From contig NZ_JADWOV010000317.1 of the NCBI RefSeq assembly GCF_015767435.1, forward strand, positions 238,882 to 302,881: DNA of 64,000 nt. Reading direction: 5' to 3'. The stretch's first letter is position 1, and each line of letters begins with the position of its first letter. A program made the translations under genes and the position numbers. Positions 1 through 9,293 of the stretch are shown here, piece after piece. Source of the stretch: Polaribacter sp. BAL334 (GTDB lineage Bacteria; Bacteroidota; Bacteroidia; Flavobacteriales; Flavobacteriaceae). The notes beneath the pieces are model-generated. The model was not told where the DNA came from. It was given only the letters and a program-made list of their open reading frames with translations, and made no database searches.

Positions 1-1
1 G

Positions 2-1693
2 AAAGCATTGATGAATGAATTGGAAAAAAATGATGATATCATTTTGTTTATCGATGAAATTCATACAATTGTTGGTGCTGGTGGTGCAACAGGTTCGTTA
101 GATGCATCAAACATGTTAAAGCCTGCGTTGGCAAGAGGAGAAATTCAATGTATTGGAGCAACAACTTTAGATGAATACCGTCAAAATATCGAAAAAGATG
201 GTGCTTTAGAACGCCGTTTTCAAAAAGTGATTGTAGATCCTACATCTGTGGAAGAAACGATTCAGATATTGCACAATATCAAAAATAAATACGAAGAACA
301 TCACAATGTTAATTACACAAATGAAGCCATAGAAGCTTGTGTGAAATTAACAAATAGATACATGACTGACAGATATTTGCCTGACAAAGCAATTGATGCT
401 TTAGACGAAGCTGGTTCTAGAATTCACATCACTAATATTGTGGTTCCAAAACAAGTATTGGAATTAGAAGCGCAATTAGAAGTGATTCGTGAACGCAAAA
501 CAAAAGCGGTAAATGGTCAAAAATACGAGGAAGCTGCCAAATTGCGTGATGATGAAAAAAACATGGAATCTGCATTGCATTCTGCCCAAAAACAATGGGA
601 AGAAGATTCGAAATTAAACAGAGTTGTCGTTACAGAAGACAATGTTGCTGAAGTAGTTTCTATGATGACAGGTATTCCTGTAAACAGAGTTGCAGAAGCA
701 GAAAGTCATCGTTTATTTGAATTGCCTCAATTAATTAAAGGCAAAGTAATAGGTCAAAATGAAGCTGTTACTAAAGTTGTAAAAGCCATTCAAAGAAATA
801 GAGTTGGATTGAAAGACCCAAACAAACCAATTGGTTCTTTTATTTTCTTAGGACAAACTGGTGTTGGAAAAACTCAGTTAGCAAAAATTTTGGCGAAAGA
901 ATTATTCGATTCTGAAGATTCTTTGATTCGGATTGACATGAGTGAATACATGGAAAAATTCGCGATTTCTCGTTTAATTGGTGCACCTCCAGGATATGTA
1001 GGTTATGAAGAAGGAGGGCAATTGACCGAAAAAGTAAGAAGAAAACCTTATGCTGTTGTGCTTTTGGATGAAATTGAAAAAGCACATCCTGATGTTTTCA
1101 ACATGCTGTTGCAAATTTTAGATGATGGATTTATTACTGATAGTTTAGGAAGAAAAATCGATTTTAGAAATACGATTATCATCATGACATCTAATATTGG
1201 TGCTCGTCAAATCAAAGATTTTGGAAGTGGTGTTGGATTTGGAACTGCTGCAAAAAGTGCGCAAACGGAAGAATATGCAAAATCAGTCATTGAAGGCGCA
1301 TTGAAAAAATCATTTGCCCCTGAATTTTTGAATAGAATAGATGATGTCATCATTTTCAATGCTCTTGAAAAAGAAGATATTCATTCAATTATTGATATTG
1401 AATTGAACAAATTGTTACACAGAATCTCAGATTTAGGCTACACGTTAAACATCAGTGATAAAGCAAAAGATTTCATTGCAGACAAAGGTTTTGATAAAAA
1501 ATATGGAGCAAGACCATTAAAAAGAGCTATCCAAAAATATGTAGAAGACGCACTTGCTGAAGAAATTGTCAACTCAAAACTTACAGAAGGTGATACAATT
1601 ACGATGGATTTGGACGAAGAAAAAAGCGAGCTTTTTGTCAAAATTCGAAAAGGCTCTAAAAAAGAAGAATCACGAACTGAATCTGGTTCATAA
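2..1693 (+). CDS. clpC: ATP-dependent Clp protease ATP-binding subunit ClpC, 3' part
   Basis: This is the C-terminal ~563 residues of a ClpC-type AAA+ unfoldase, which feeds unfolded proteins to the ClpP peptidase in the cytoplasm. The 5' end lies outside the window, and the frame is open from base 2. Visible in order are the first AAA domain from its Walker B (FIDEIH), a sensor-like segment (GATTLDEYR), a short UVR-type middle region (YEEAAKLRD), and a second AAA domain. That domain has Walker A GQTGVGKT, Walker B VLLDEIEKAHPDV and sensor residues in NRIDDVIIF, followed by the ClpB-D2-small domain. The short middle domain separates ClpC from ClpB. The second Walker A has Gln where Pro is usual. 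A terminator follows immediately. Confidence 0.93.
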   Translation, partial: KALMNELEKNDDIILFIDEIHTIVGAGGATGSLDASNMLKPALARGEIQCIGATTLDEYRQNIEKDGALERRFQKVIVDPTSVEETIQILHNIKNKYEEHHNVNYTNEAIEACVKLTNRYMTDRYLPDKAIDALDEAGSRIHITNIVVPKQVLELEAQLEVIRERKTKAVNGQKYEEAAKLRDDEKNMESALHSAQKQWEEDSKLNRVVVTEDNVAEVVSMMTGIPVNRVAEAESHRLFELPQLIKGKVIGQNEAVTKVVKAIQRNRVGLKDPNKPIGSFIFLGQTGVGKTQLAKILAKELFDSEDSLIRIDMSEYMEKFAISRLIGAPPGYVGYEEGGQLTEKVRRKPYAVVLLDEIEKAHPDVFNMLLQILDDGFITDSLGRKIDFRNTIIIMTSNIGARQIKDFGSGVGFGTAAKSAQTEEYAKSVIEGALKKSFAPEFLNRIDDVIIFNALEKEDIHSIIDIELNKLLHRISDLGYTLNISDKAKDFIADKGFDKKYGARPLKRAIQKYVEDALAEEIVNSKLTEGDTITMDLDEEKSELFVKIRKGSKKEESRTESGS

Positions 1694-1698
1694 GTTTT

Positions 1699-1728
1699 AA
1701 AACCTCAAGCGAAAGTTTGAGGTTTTTT
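1699..1728 (+). terminator. Rho-independent terminator after clpC
   Basis: Arms AACCTCAA and TTGAGGTT enclose a GCGAAAG-type loop and are followed by a T run. It sits 6 bases after the clpC stop codon. Confidence 0.8.
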
Positions 1729-1766
1729 CATGCATGCTATTTTCTGCAAAGTCAACTAATTTTTAT

Positions 1767-1774
1767 TATTTTTG
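1767..1774 (+). promoter_or_regulatory. Candidate -7 box (TATTTTTG) before trkH
   Basis: TATTTTTG fits the Bacteroidota -7 consensus TAnnTTTG. The chosen ATG at 1779 lies where transcription would start, so the message would be leaderless or the true start is further in. No clear -33 TTG is seen. Confidence 0.3.
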
Positions 1775-1778
1775 AATA

Positions 1779-3527
1779 ATGATTTTTAACAAGGAAAAAT
1801 TACACAAAACTGCTTTTTGGGCAAGTGTTATAGGGATGCTTGCCTTTATCATAGATTTTGGATTCTCACAAAATACTATTTATCAACAAATTATAGATGC
1901 TTTTTACTTTATTGTCATCACTTTAGGAATATCATCAACAATTGTTAGATACTTTGCCAATATAAGTCTTTTTAAAAGAAAATTTTTCCTCTTTGACTTC
2001 ATCACAGTTAGTTACTCTTTATACATTCTTTTTTTATATATTTTTATTGGAGAGGCATTTAAAACCGATTTGATTTTAGCCAATCCAACTTGGGTGGTTT
2101 TAGCAGTAATTTTATCATTTATCAGAGAGTTTTTCGAGTTAAAATTAAACTTAACTCGAACGTATTTAAACCCTGCACAACTTTTTATTTTTAGTTTTTT
2201 ATCTATAATTCTAGCAGGAACTTTATTGTTAATGCTACCAAAAGCTACATATAATGGAATTTCATTTATTGATGCATTATTTACATCTACAAGCGCAGTT
2301 TGTGTTACAGGGCTTATTGTAGTAGACACAAGTACTTATTTCACTTTGTTTGGACAAACAATCATCTTGTTTTTAATTCAAGTTGGTGGTTTGGGAATTT
2401 TGACATTTGCGAGTTATTTCAGTTATTTTTTTAAAGGTGGAACCACTTACGAAAATCAACTTACTTTATCAGAAATGACCAATTCACAAAAAATTGGAGA
2501 CGTTTTTAAAACTTTTAAATATATCATTATCATTACCATTACTGTAGAACTTGTTGCTGCTGTTTTAATCTTTTTCACTTTAGATAACAATTTGATAGGA
2601 CGTTTTTCAGACAAAGCTTTTTTCTCCATTTTTCACTCAATATCAGCTTTTTGCAATGCTGGTTTTTCAACGTTGACAAATAGCATTTATGAAAGTGGAT
2701 TTCGATTTAACTATCCTTTACAACTTGTTATCATTGCCACATTTATTTTAGGTGGATTAGGATTTCCGATTGTGGTAAATATTGTAAAATATACCAAACA
2801 TAAACTTACCAATTTATTCCGTTTTCCAAACAATAAAAAGATTTACAAACCTTGGATTATCAATCTAAACAGCAGAATAACATTAATTACGACATTAACC
2901 CTAACTTTTGTAGCATTCTTTTTATTTTTGATTTTGGAATACAACAATACGTTAGCCGAACATTCATTTTTTGGAAAACTTGTCAACGCATTATTTGGCG
3001 CAGCAACCCCAAGAACTGCAGGTTTCAATACAGTTGATATGACAGCATTAGCAATGCCAACAATCATGATAACTTTTTTATTAATGTGGATTGGTGCTTC
3101 ACCTGCTTCTACAGGAGGTGGAATCAAAACTAGTACTTTTGCGATTGCTACTTTGAATATTTTAAGTTTGGCAAAAGGAAAAAGCCGAATTGAAGTTTAT
3201 AGAAGAGAAATTGCTGATATTTCAGTGAAAAGAGCTTTTGCAACCATTTCTTTATCTTTGGCTGTTATTGGATTTGCAATTGTTTTGGTGACCGTTTTTG
3301 ACCCAGAAATAGAACTTTTGAAAATTGCTTTTGAAAGTTTTTCAGCATACAGTACTGTTGGTTTGAGTTTAGGAATCACTGCCAATTTAAGCACAGCCAG
3401 TAAATTTATTATGATTGGAGTCATGTTTATTGGAAGAGTTAGCATGCTGTCTATTTTTGTTGCATTTTTCAAGAAAATAAAACATAAAAATTATCGCTAT
3501 CCAACTGAAGAAATAACAATCAATTAG
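1779..3527 (+). CDS. trkH: TrkH/KtrB-family potassium uptake channel
   Basis: An inner-membrane K+ translocating subunit of 582 aa with many hydrophobic segments. The family has four pore loops, each with a filter glycine, and all four can be seen: CVTGLIV near residue 174, NAGFST near 291, RTAGFNT near 411 and STVGLS near 524. The N-terminal ~130 residues carry additional membrane segments beyond the eight-helix core, as in other Bacteroidota members. The stop codon abuts the ATG of the next gene, a TrkA-like regulatory subunit, so the two are surely translated together and form one transporter. Confidence 0.9.
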   Translation: MIFNKEKLHKTAFWASVIGMLAFIIDFGFSQNTIYQQIIDAFYFIVITLGISSTIVRYFANISLFKRKFFLFDFITVSYSLYILFLYIFIGEAFKTDLILANPTWVVLAVILSFIREFFELKLNLTRTYLNPAQLFIFSFLSIILAGTLLLMLPKATYNGISFIDALFTSTSAVCVTGLIVVDTSTYFTLFGQTIILFLIQVGGLGILTFASYFSYFFKGGTTYENQLTLSEMTNSQKIGDVFKTFKYIIIITITVELVAAVLIFFTLDNNLIGRFSDKAFFSIFHSISAFCNAGFSTLTNSIYESGFRFNYPLQLVIIATFILGGLGFPIVVNIVKYTKHKLTNLFRFPNNKKIYKPWIINLNSRITLITTLTLTFVAFFLFLILEYNNTLAEHSFFGKLVNALFGAATPRTAGFNTVDMTALAMPTIMITFLLMWIGASPASTGGGIKTSTFAIATLNILSLAKGKSRIEVYRREIADISVKRAFATISLSLAVIGFAIVLVTVFDPEIELLKIAFESFSAYSTVGLSLGITANLSTASKFIMIGVMFIGRVSMLSIFVAFFKKIKHKNYRYPTEEITIN

Positions 3528-4220
3528 ATGAATAAAATGAAATATATTATTATCGGGCTTGGAAATTTTGGTGCTTCTTTGGCAGTAAAATTAACCTCAC
3601 AAGGAAATGAAGTTATTGGTATTGACAATAGCATGGCTAAGGTTGACTCGTACAAAGAGAAAATTACGCATACTATTTGCATGGATTCTACTGACGAATT
3701 TACAGTTTCTGGATTACCATTAAACGAAACAGATGTTGTAATAGTGGCTATTGGCGAAGACAAAGGGTCAAATGTGATGACAACAGCATTATTTAAAAAC
3801 TTACAAGTTAAACGACTGATTAGTAGAGCCATTGACCCACTTCATGAAAAAGTTTTAACAGCCATTGGCGTAGATGAAATAGTACATCCTGAAGAGGAAA
3901 CTGCTGAACGTTGGGCAAAAAAATTATGTATGGAAAACGTAGTTGATTCTTTTGAATTGAGTGATAACTATAGCATTATTGAAATCAGTATTCCTAAAAA
4001 ATATGTTGGGAAATCCATTCTAGAAATTCAATTGCGAAAAAATTACAATATTTTAGCCCTTACAACTATCAAAAAATCAGAAGTGAAAAGTGTGGTTGGA
4101 AAATCAAGAAATGAAGACCGAGTTCAAGGCGTTGCCTCTCCAGATACCATTCTTGAAGAAAATGATATTTTGGTGATTTATGGTGAAAACAAAGATTTAA
4201 AAAGATTTACGAATCAGTAA
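3528..4220 (+). CDS. trkA: TrkA/KtrA-family K+ channel regulatory subunit
   Basis: A cytosolic RCK protein of 230 aa. The Rossmann nucleotide-binding motif is GLGNFG at residues 10-15, with acidic IGIDNS at the end of the second strand. This RCK_N domain (about 1-130) binds NAD(H)/ATP in the family. A TrkA_C-type domain follows (about 140-228, with ending DILVIYGENKDL). It starts directly after the trkH stop codon with no spacer, giving a channel plus gating ring operon. A single RCK unit is present, as in KtrA, rather than the doubled TrkA of enterobacteria. Confidence 0.9.
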   Translation: MNKMKYIIIGLGNFGASLAVKLTSQGNEVIGIDNSMAKVDSYKEKITHTICMDSTDEFTVSGLPLNETDVVIVAIGEDKGSNVMTTALFKNLQVKRLISRAIDPLHEKVLTAIGVDEIVHPEEETAERWAKKLCMENVVDSFELSDNYSIIEISIPKKYVGKSILEIQLRKNYNILALTTIKKSEVKSVVGKSRNEDRVQGVASPDTILEENDILVIYGENKDLKRFTNQ

Positions 4221-4235
4221 CTATTATTTCAAAAA

Positions 4236-5741
4236 CTAAAACAATTCTTCACTATCAATTTCCAATGTTTCTATAAATTCTGATGCTTTGAGAATATCAT
4301 AATGCATCACTCTATCTTCTTCCACAAAAGTTACTTCATTTCTAAAAGCTGAAACTAGCGATGCTAAAAAAGGAGACGTTTTTGCTTTCGCAAAATACAG
4401 TGCTTGTGAAGCTGTAAATAATTCAATCGCTAAAATCGTTTGTAAATTGTCTACCACTTTTTTACATTTTGTTGCTGCATTTGCGCCCATAGAAACGTGA
4501 TCTTCTTGTCCATTGCTCGATTCTATTGAATCTACACTTGCAGGAGTGGCATATTGTTTATTTTGACTGACGATACTTGCAGCTGTGTATTGTGGAATCA
4601 TAAAACCTGAATTCAATCCTGGATTTGAAATCAAAAAAGGAGGCAAATGTCTGTGACCAGAAACCAATTGATACGTTCTTCTTTCAGAAATATTCCCCAA
4701 TTCTGATAACGCAATCGCTAAAAAATCCAATCCTAACGCCAAAGGTTGTCCATGAAAATTACCTCCAGAAATAATCTCATTTTCTGCTACAAAAATGTTT
4801 GGATTATCAGTCACTGAATTGACTTCTGTCAAAAAAGTTTTTGTCACAAAACGAATGGTATCTTTTGTGGCACCATGAACTTGTGGCATACAACGAAAAG
4901 AATATGGGTCTTGAACATGTTGTTTTTCCTGTGAAATAATTTCACTATTTTCTAATAATTCTCTAATTCTTTCAGCCGTTTTTAGTTGTCCATTATGAGG
5001 TCTAACCAAATGAATTAATTCATTGAAAGGTTCAATTCTTCCGTCAAAAGCTTCCAAAGAAATGGTTCCAATAACATCTGATAAATAAGACAATTTGTGC
5101 GCTTTCAACAAGCAATAAATTCCAAAAGCCGTCATAAATTGAGTGCCATTAAGCAATGCCAATCCTTCTTTTGATTGCAGTTTTACAGCTTCCCAAGAAA
5201 ATAGTTTTAAAACCTCTTCTGAAGATAATTTTTCGTTTTTATAATATACTTCTCCCAAACCAATTAAAGGCAAAGAAAGATGTGCTAAAGGCGATAAATC
5301 TCCTGAAGCTCCTAATGAACCTTGAGAAAAAACTACAGGAATAATGTCATTGTTGTAAAAATCAATCAGCCTATTTACGGTTGCCAATTGCACACCTGAA
5401 TGACCATAACTCAACGATTGAATTTTGAAAAGCAACATCAATTTTACAATTTCTTTTGGCACTTCCTCTCCTGTTCCACAAGCGTGACTTTTTACCAAAT
5501 TTTCTTGTAATTTCTGCAAATTATTATCAGAAATTTTCACATTATACAATGCTCCAAAACCAGTATTAATTCCATACAAAGGTTTCGAAATCGATTTCGT
5601 TTTTTCATCCAAAAAAAGGCGACAAGCATCTATTTTATCTTGAGATGAAGTGGACAATGCTAGCTTTTTTTCTTCAATAATGATTGCTTGAATTGTTGTT
5701 AAATCTAAAGGATTTGTATCTATAAAATGAATTGAGTTCAT
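4236..5741 (-). CDS. hutH: Histidine ammonia-lyase
   Basis: Converts L-histidine to urocanate and ammonia, the first step of histidine degradation. The MIO cofactor triad Ala-Ser-Gly is present in GSLGASGDLSPLAHLS near residue 142. Other family blocks are YGINTGFGAL (substrate-side Tyr) and TDNPNIF. I choose the ATG at 5741 (protein MNSIHFID..., 501 aa), because the in-frame 31-residue upstream extension has no family similarity and 500-510 aa is usual. No other hut genes are nearby. It is convergent with trkA (15-bp gap) and divergent from the gene at 5853. Confidence 0.93.
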   Translation of the reverse strand: MNSIHFIDTNPLDLTTIQAIIIEEKKLALSTSSQDKIDACRLFLDEKTKSISKPLYGINTGFGALYNVKISDNNLQKLQENLVKSHACGTGEEVPKEIVKLMLLFKIQSLSYGHSGVQLATVNRLIDFYNNDIIPVVFSQGSLGASGDLSPLAHLSLPLIGLGEVYYKNEKLSSEEVLKLFSWEAVKLQSKEGLALLNGTQFMTAFGIYCLLKAHKLSYLSDVIGTISLEAFDGRIEPFNELIHLVRPHNGQLKTAERIRELLENSEIISQEKQHVQDPYSFRCMPQVHGATKDTIRFVTKTFLTEVNSVTDNPNIFVAENEIISGGNFHGQPLALGLDFLAIALSELGNISERRTYQLVSGHRHLPPFLISNPGLNSGFMIPQYTAASIVSQNKQYATPASVDSIESSNGQEDHVSMGANAATKCKKVVDNLQTILAIELFTASQALYFAKAKTSPFLASLVSAFRNEVTFVEEDRVMHYDILKASEFIETLEIDSEELF

Positions 5742-5823
5742 GGTGATTTGATTGAACCCCAAAAGTGCAAATTCAGAATTGTTTATGCAAACGATTTTAA
5801 CAATATTATGCTTTTTAAAAGTA

Positions 5824-5831
5824 TATATTTG
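5824..5831 (+). promoter_or_regulatory. Candidate -7 box (TATATTTG)
   Basis: TATATTTG matches TAnnTTTG and lies 21 bases before the ATG at 5853, giving a short leader. A convincing -33 TTG is not visible. Confidence 0.45.
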
Positions 5832-5852
5832 CAAAAATTTAGAATTTTATAA

Positions 5853-6878
5853 ATGAAAAATATTAATATACTTTTATTCGTAATTGTGCTTTTGAGCGCA
5901 TGCAAAAACTCAGAAAAAAACGACTTTGTTACGTTATCTGGAAAAATAGAAAATAACACAGACTCGATTATCAGAATTTTCAGTAGAGAAGGAATTGTGA
6001 AAGAATTTTCCATTAATAAAGATGGTAGTTTTGAAGATACTCTTAAAGTAAAAGAAGCTGCAATTTATAATTTTGCCACTGAAAGCAACAAAAACGTTCC
6101 AATTTTCTTGAAAAATGGATATGATATTTCGATTAAAGGAGAGGCTTCAGATTTTTTTGAAACTTTTGTTTTTTCAGGTGAAGGATCACAAAACAGTAAT
6201 TTTATTTTAGCGCAAATCAAACAAAGTAGAAATTTGGGTGACCCTCAACAAATTTTAGCATTAGAAGCGAGTGATTTTCAGAAAAAATTAAATCAGATAA
6301 AAACGACTTACGACAGTATTTTAAATTCATATACTGATTTAGACAGTGCCCTTTACACGAATATCAAATTACAAAATGATCAAGTAATTGGTTATTTTGA
6401 AAGTGTATATGCAAAAAATCAAGTGATGGGAAAAGGGAAAACTTCTCCAAAATTTGAGAATTATGTTGATTATAAAGGAGGAAAAAAATCTTTAGATTCA
6501 TTCAAAGGAAAGTACGTTTATATTGATGTTTGGGCAACTTGGTGTGGTCCATGCATTCAACAAATTCCTTATTTGAAGGAAATGAAAAATTTGTATAAAA
6601 ATAAGAATATTGTATTTATAGGAATTTCTACAGATGAAAATACACGCAGTGGTTCATGGGAAGCTGCCGAACAAAAATGGCGAGATTTTGTTAAAAATTA
6701 TGAATTGGGTGATGTGCAACTTTGGGCTGGAAAAGATTTTTCCTTTCAGCAATCCTATGAAATTAATGGCATTCCAAGATTTATTTTGATTGATCCTGAT
6801 GGAAAAATTGTGGATGCTGAAGCGCCAAGACCTTCTGACCCTAATCTAAAAAATTTATTAGATTCTTTAAACTTATAG
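5853..6878 (+). CDS. TlpA-like thiol-disulfide oxidoreductase lipoprotein
   Basis: A 341-aa exported protein with lipobox LLSAC at residues 13-17, so it is probably anchored in the envelope and faces the periplasm. Residues ~25-120 resemble the DUF4369 beta-rich domain that often precedes a thioredoxin domain in Bacteroidota. Residues ~195-340 form a TlpA/ResA-type thioredoxin fold with active site WCGPC near 228 and cis-Pro segment NGIPRF near 305. The family reduces or isomerises cysteines of exported proteins; the partner is unknown. It is transcribed alone, divergent from hutH. Confidence 0.88.
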   Translation: MKNINILLFVIVLLSACKNSEKNDFVTLSGKIENNTDSIIRIFSREGIVKEFSINKDGSFEDTLKVKEAAIYNFATESNKNVPIFLKNGYDISIKGEASDFFETFVFSGEGSQNSNFILAQIKQSRNLGDPQQILALEASDFQKKLNQIKTTYDSILNSYTDLDSALYTNIKLQNDQVIGYFESVYAKNQVMGKGKTSPKFENYVDYKGGKKSLDSFKGKYVYIDVWATWCGPCIQQIPYLKEMKNLYKNKNIVFIGISTDENTRSGSWEAAEQKWRDFVKNYELGDVQLWAGKDFSFQQSYEINGIPRFILIDPDGKIVDAEAPRPSDPNLKNLLDSLNL

Positions 6879-6921
6879 TTTCAATCAAATTTTTAAACTA
6901 ATTGTTTTAAGAACTGAATAC

Positions 6922-7128
6922 TTAAAAGCTTAAGCTTTTGATTAATTTACTAGTCAATTTTGTAAAGAAATTGATGAAAAGGATTAATGAAATAAAAAAC
7001 ACCATAATAATTCCAAAGTCTAAAAATGATTCCATATCATTTAAATTCATTAAATATTTTCCAGCTTTAACAATGATAAAAAAAGTAATGATGAAAAAGA
7101 TAATTTGTTGGATAGTGCTCTTGTACAT
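6922..7128 (-). CDS. Possible small two-helix membrane protein
   Basis: A 68-aa frame with two hydrophobic stretches (around residues 8-20 and 38-55) and a basic C-terminus. No family is recognised. A 65-codon frame overlaps on the other strand. I prefer this strand because its hydrophobic pattern looks protein-like. It lies in the 473-base stretch 6879-7351, which otherwise holds only the accA terminator and a 16-bp palindrome AAAAGCTTAAGCTTTT at 6924-6939. It could well be non-coding. Confidence 0.25.
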   Translation of the reverse strand: MYKSTIQQIIFFIITFFIIVKAGKYLMNLNDMESFLDFGIIMVFFISLILFINFFTKLTSKLIKSLSF

Positions 7129-7294
7129 AATTTAAGATTTAGAGGGTTTGTATTAAATTTCTTCATCAAATTTCTACATATTATCACTTAAAAAATTTAA
7201 TATTTGTTAAACTGCAAGTAAGTATCGACAAAAGGAAATATTTTTTAGACGAATTAGTTTCTAATTTGTAAAACTGAACATAAAATTGGGCACA

Positions 7295-7330
7295 AAAAAA
7301 AGCAAAATTCAGATGAATTTTGCTTTTTTT
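7295..7330 (-). terminator. Bidirectional-looking terminator downstream of accA
   Basis: Arms GCAAAATTC and GAATTTTGC around the loop AGAT, with A runs on the left and T runs on the right, can end transcription on either strand. It lies 22 bases past the accA stop codon. Confidence 0.8.
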
Positions 7331-7351
7331 ATCACAGTTGTTGAAATCGTA

Positions 7352-8305
7352 TTATTCTTTATAAACACCCATTTCTGAATATTTATCCATTCTTTTAGCT
7401 ACTAAATCTGCATCAGACAACTCTTTCAATTCATCAAAAGCTTCCAAAATTTGAGCCTCTACAGCTTTAAAAGCACCTTCTCTATCTGTATGAGCGCCTC
7501 CAATTGGTTCTTTGATAATGCCATCAATCAAATTTAATTTTTTCATATCAGCACCAGTCAATTTCAAAGCTTCAGCAGCTTGTTCTTTAAACTCCCAACT
7601 TCTCCATAAAATGGAAGAACAAGATTCAGGAGAAATCACTGTATACCAAGTATTTTCCATCATATAAACCCTGTCTCCTACTCCAATTCCTAAGGCTCCA
7701 CCAGAAGCACCTTCACCAATCACAATGGCAATAATTGGCGTTTTTAAACGAGTCATTTCAAAAATATTTCTTGCAATTGCTTCTCCTTGACCACGTTCTT
7801 CAGCTTCCAATCCTGGATATGCGCCTGGAGTGTCTAACAAAGTAACCACAGGAATTCTGAATTTTTCTGCCATTTTCATCAAACGCAAGGCTTTTCTATA
7901 CCCTTCAGGATTTGCCATCCCAAAATTTCGAAACTGACGCGTTTTTGTATTGTACCCTTTTTGTTGACCAATCACCATGAAGGATTGATTGCCAATTTTG
8001 CCTAAACCACCCACCATGGCTTTGTCATCTTTTACATTTCTGTCTCCATGAAGTTCCATAAATGTTTCCCCAAAAATAGCACGGATATAATCCATGGTAT
8101 AAGGTCTGTTTGGGTGTCTTGACAATTGAACTCTTTGCCAAGGAGTCAGATTTTTGTAAATATCTTTTCTGGCTTCTGCTAATTTCTTTTCAATTTTTTT
8201 ACAAGTTGCTGTAACATCAACATCGCTTTCTTCGCCAATTATTTGACATTTTTCAAGTTGATCTTGAAGTTCTTTTATTGGCATTTCAAAGTCTAGATAT
8301 TCCAT
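7352..8305 (-). CDS. accA: Acetyl-CoA carboxylase carboxyltransferase subunit alpha
   Basis: The alpha half of the carboxyltransferase moves CO2 from biotin-BCCP to acetyl-CoA to make malonyl-CoA for fatty acid synthesis. Its 317 aa is the usual length. Characteristic crotonase-fold segments are seen: a helical N-terminal part, LHGDRN near 94, [20 protein letters not shown] near 160-180, and the oxyanion-forming glycines [13 protein letters not shown] near 202. It is the last gene of the minus-strand run tgt-lptG-eamA-accA, 73 bases after the eamA stop, and is followed by a strong terminator. Confidence 0.96.
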   Translation of the reverse strand: MEYLDFEMPIKELQDQLEKCQIIGEESDVDVTATCKKIEKKLAEARKDIYKNLTPWQRVQLSRHPNRPYTMDYIRAIFGETFMELHGDRNVKDDKAMVGGLGKIGNQSFMVIGQQKGYNTKTRQFRNFGMANPEGYRKALRLMKMAEKFRIPVVTLLDTPGAYPGLEAEERGQGEAIARNIFEMTRLKTPIIAIVIGEGASGGALGIGVGDRVYMMENTWYTVISPESCSSILWRSWEFKEQAAEALKLTGADMKKLNLIDGIIKEPIGGAHTDREGAFKAVEAQILEAFDELKELSDADLVAKRMDKYSEMGVYKE

Positions 8306-8378
8306 TTTGTAGGTATTTTGAATTCATTTTTTGAAGTAACAAACATACTATAAAAATACTGTTTTTAGAAAAAATAGA

Positions 8379-9293
8379 TTATTTTTTTAGTTTGATACGT
8401 TCTTGTATTTTTTGTTTGATGGCTGTCCTATTTTTTATAATTCCATTGGCTAAAACTACTCCAAAAACAATCAACGCCCCAAAATAAAAGGCAGGATTCA
8501 TTTTTTCCTTTTCACCAAAAATTAATAATGCCAAAATTATAGCGTAAATAGGTTCTAAATTTATAGTCAACATTACTGTATAAGGAGATAAATATTTCAT
8601 CACTTTTACTGAAGTAATAAATGCAAAAGCTGTACAAACACTGCTTAAAATTGCCAAATAAACCCAATCCATTTTTGGAATTTCAAAAAAAGTAGGTGTA
8701 AATCCGTTTGAAAAATACAAATAGATTGCTACGAAAACAGTCCCAAAAAACAATTGATATAATGAAATACTATTGGCGTCATATTTTTTTACAAATAACC
8801 CATTGAATACTGCAAAAAGCGCTCCTAAAAATGAAGATATTAGTGCATAAATAATGCCTAATTGATATTGAGTTTCAAAATTAAAAATGATGTACAAGCC
8901 ACCAATAACCAGTAAACCAAGCACAATTTCTAATAATTTTATGCGTCTTCTAAAAAATAAAGGTTCTATTAATGACGTGAAAAAAGCTCCTGTACTCATC
9001 GTTACCAAAGCCACAGAAACGTTGGAAACTTTGATTGCTTTGAAAAAGAAAATCCAGTGAATTGCAATGATAATTCCCGTAATTAGAAATTTTATAATTC
9101 CATTCGTATCCAATAGAAATGATTTTTTTTTGTATAAAAAAAACAATACAATAAAGATGACAGCCAATCCCATTCTGAAAAAAACCAACGGAATTGCTTC
9201 TAAGGTAATCAATGCTCCTAAAATGGCTGTGAATCCCCAAATAAAAACAATGAGGTGTAAAAGAAGATAATTCTTCAATTTATTTTCTGGCAT
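8379..9293 (-). CDS. EamA/DMT-family inner-membrane transporter
   Basis: A 304-aa protein built of two EamA repeats (about 9-135 and 148-285), with ten hydrophobic segments in all, and a basic C-terminal tail. The second repeat shows the typical INLEPIYAIILALLIFGE segment. The family exports metabolites or amino acids; the substrate cannot be read from the sequence. Its start overlaps the end of the preceding lptG-like gene by 14 bp, indicating translational coupling. Confidence 0.88.
   Translation of the reverse strand: MPENKLKNYLLLHLIVFIWGFTAILGALITLEAIPLVFFRMGLAVIFIVLFFLYKKKSFLLDTNGIIKFLITGIIIAIHWIFFFKAIKVSNVSVALVTMSTGAFFTSLIEPLFFRRRIKLLEIVLGLLVIGGLYIIFNFETQYQLGIIYALISSFLGALFAVFNGLFVKKYDANSISLYQLFFGTVFVAIYLYFSNGFTPTFFEIPKMDWVYLAILSSVCTAFAFITSVKVMKYLSPYTVMLTINLEPIYAIILALLIFGEKEKMNPAFYFGALIVFGVVLANGIIKNRTAIKQKIQERIKLKK

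Noticed and set aside
2012..2329. 105-codon minus-strand frame inside trkH
   Set aside because: Lies opposite a well-supported membrane protein gene and has no domain; a shadow frame.
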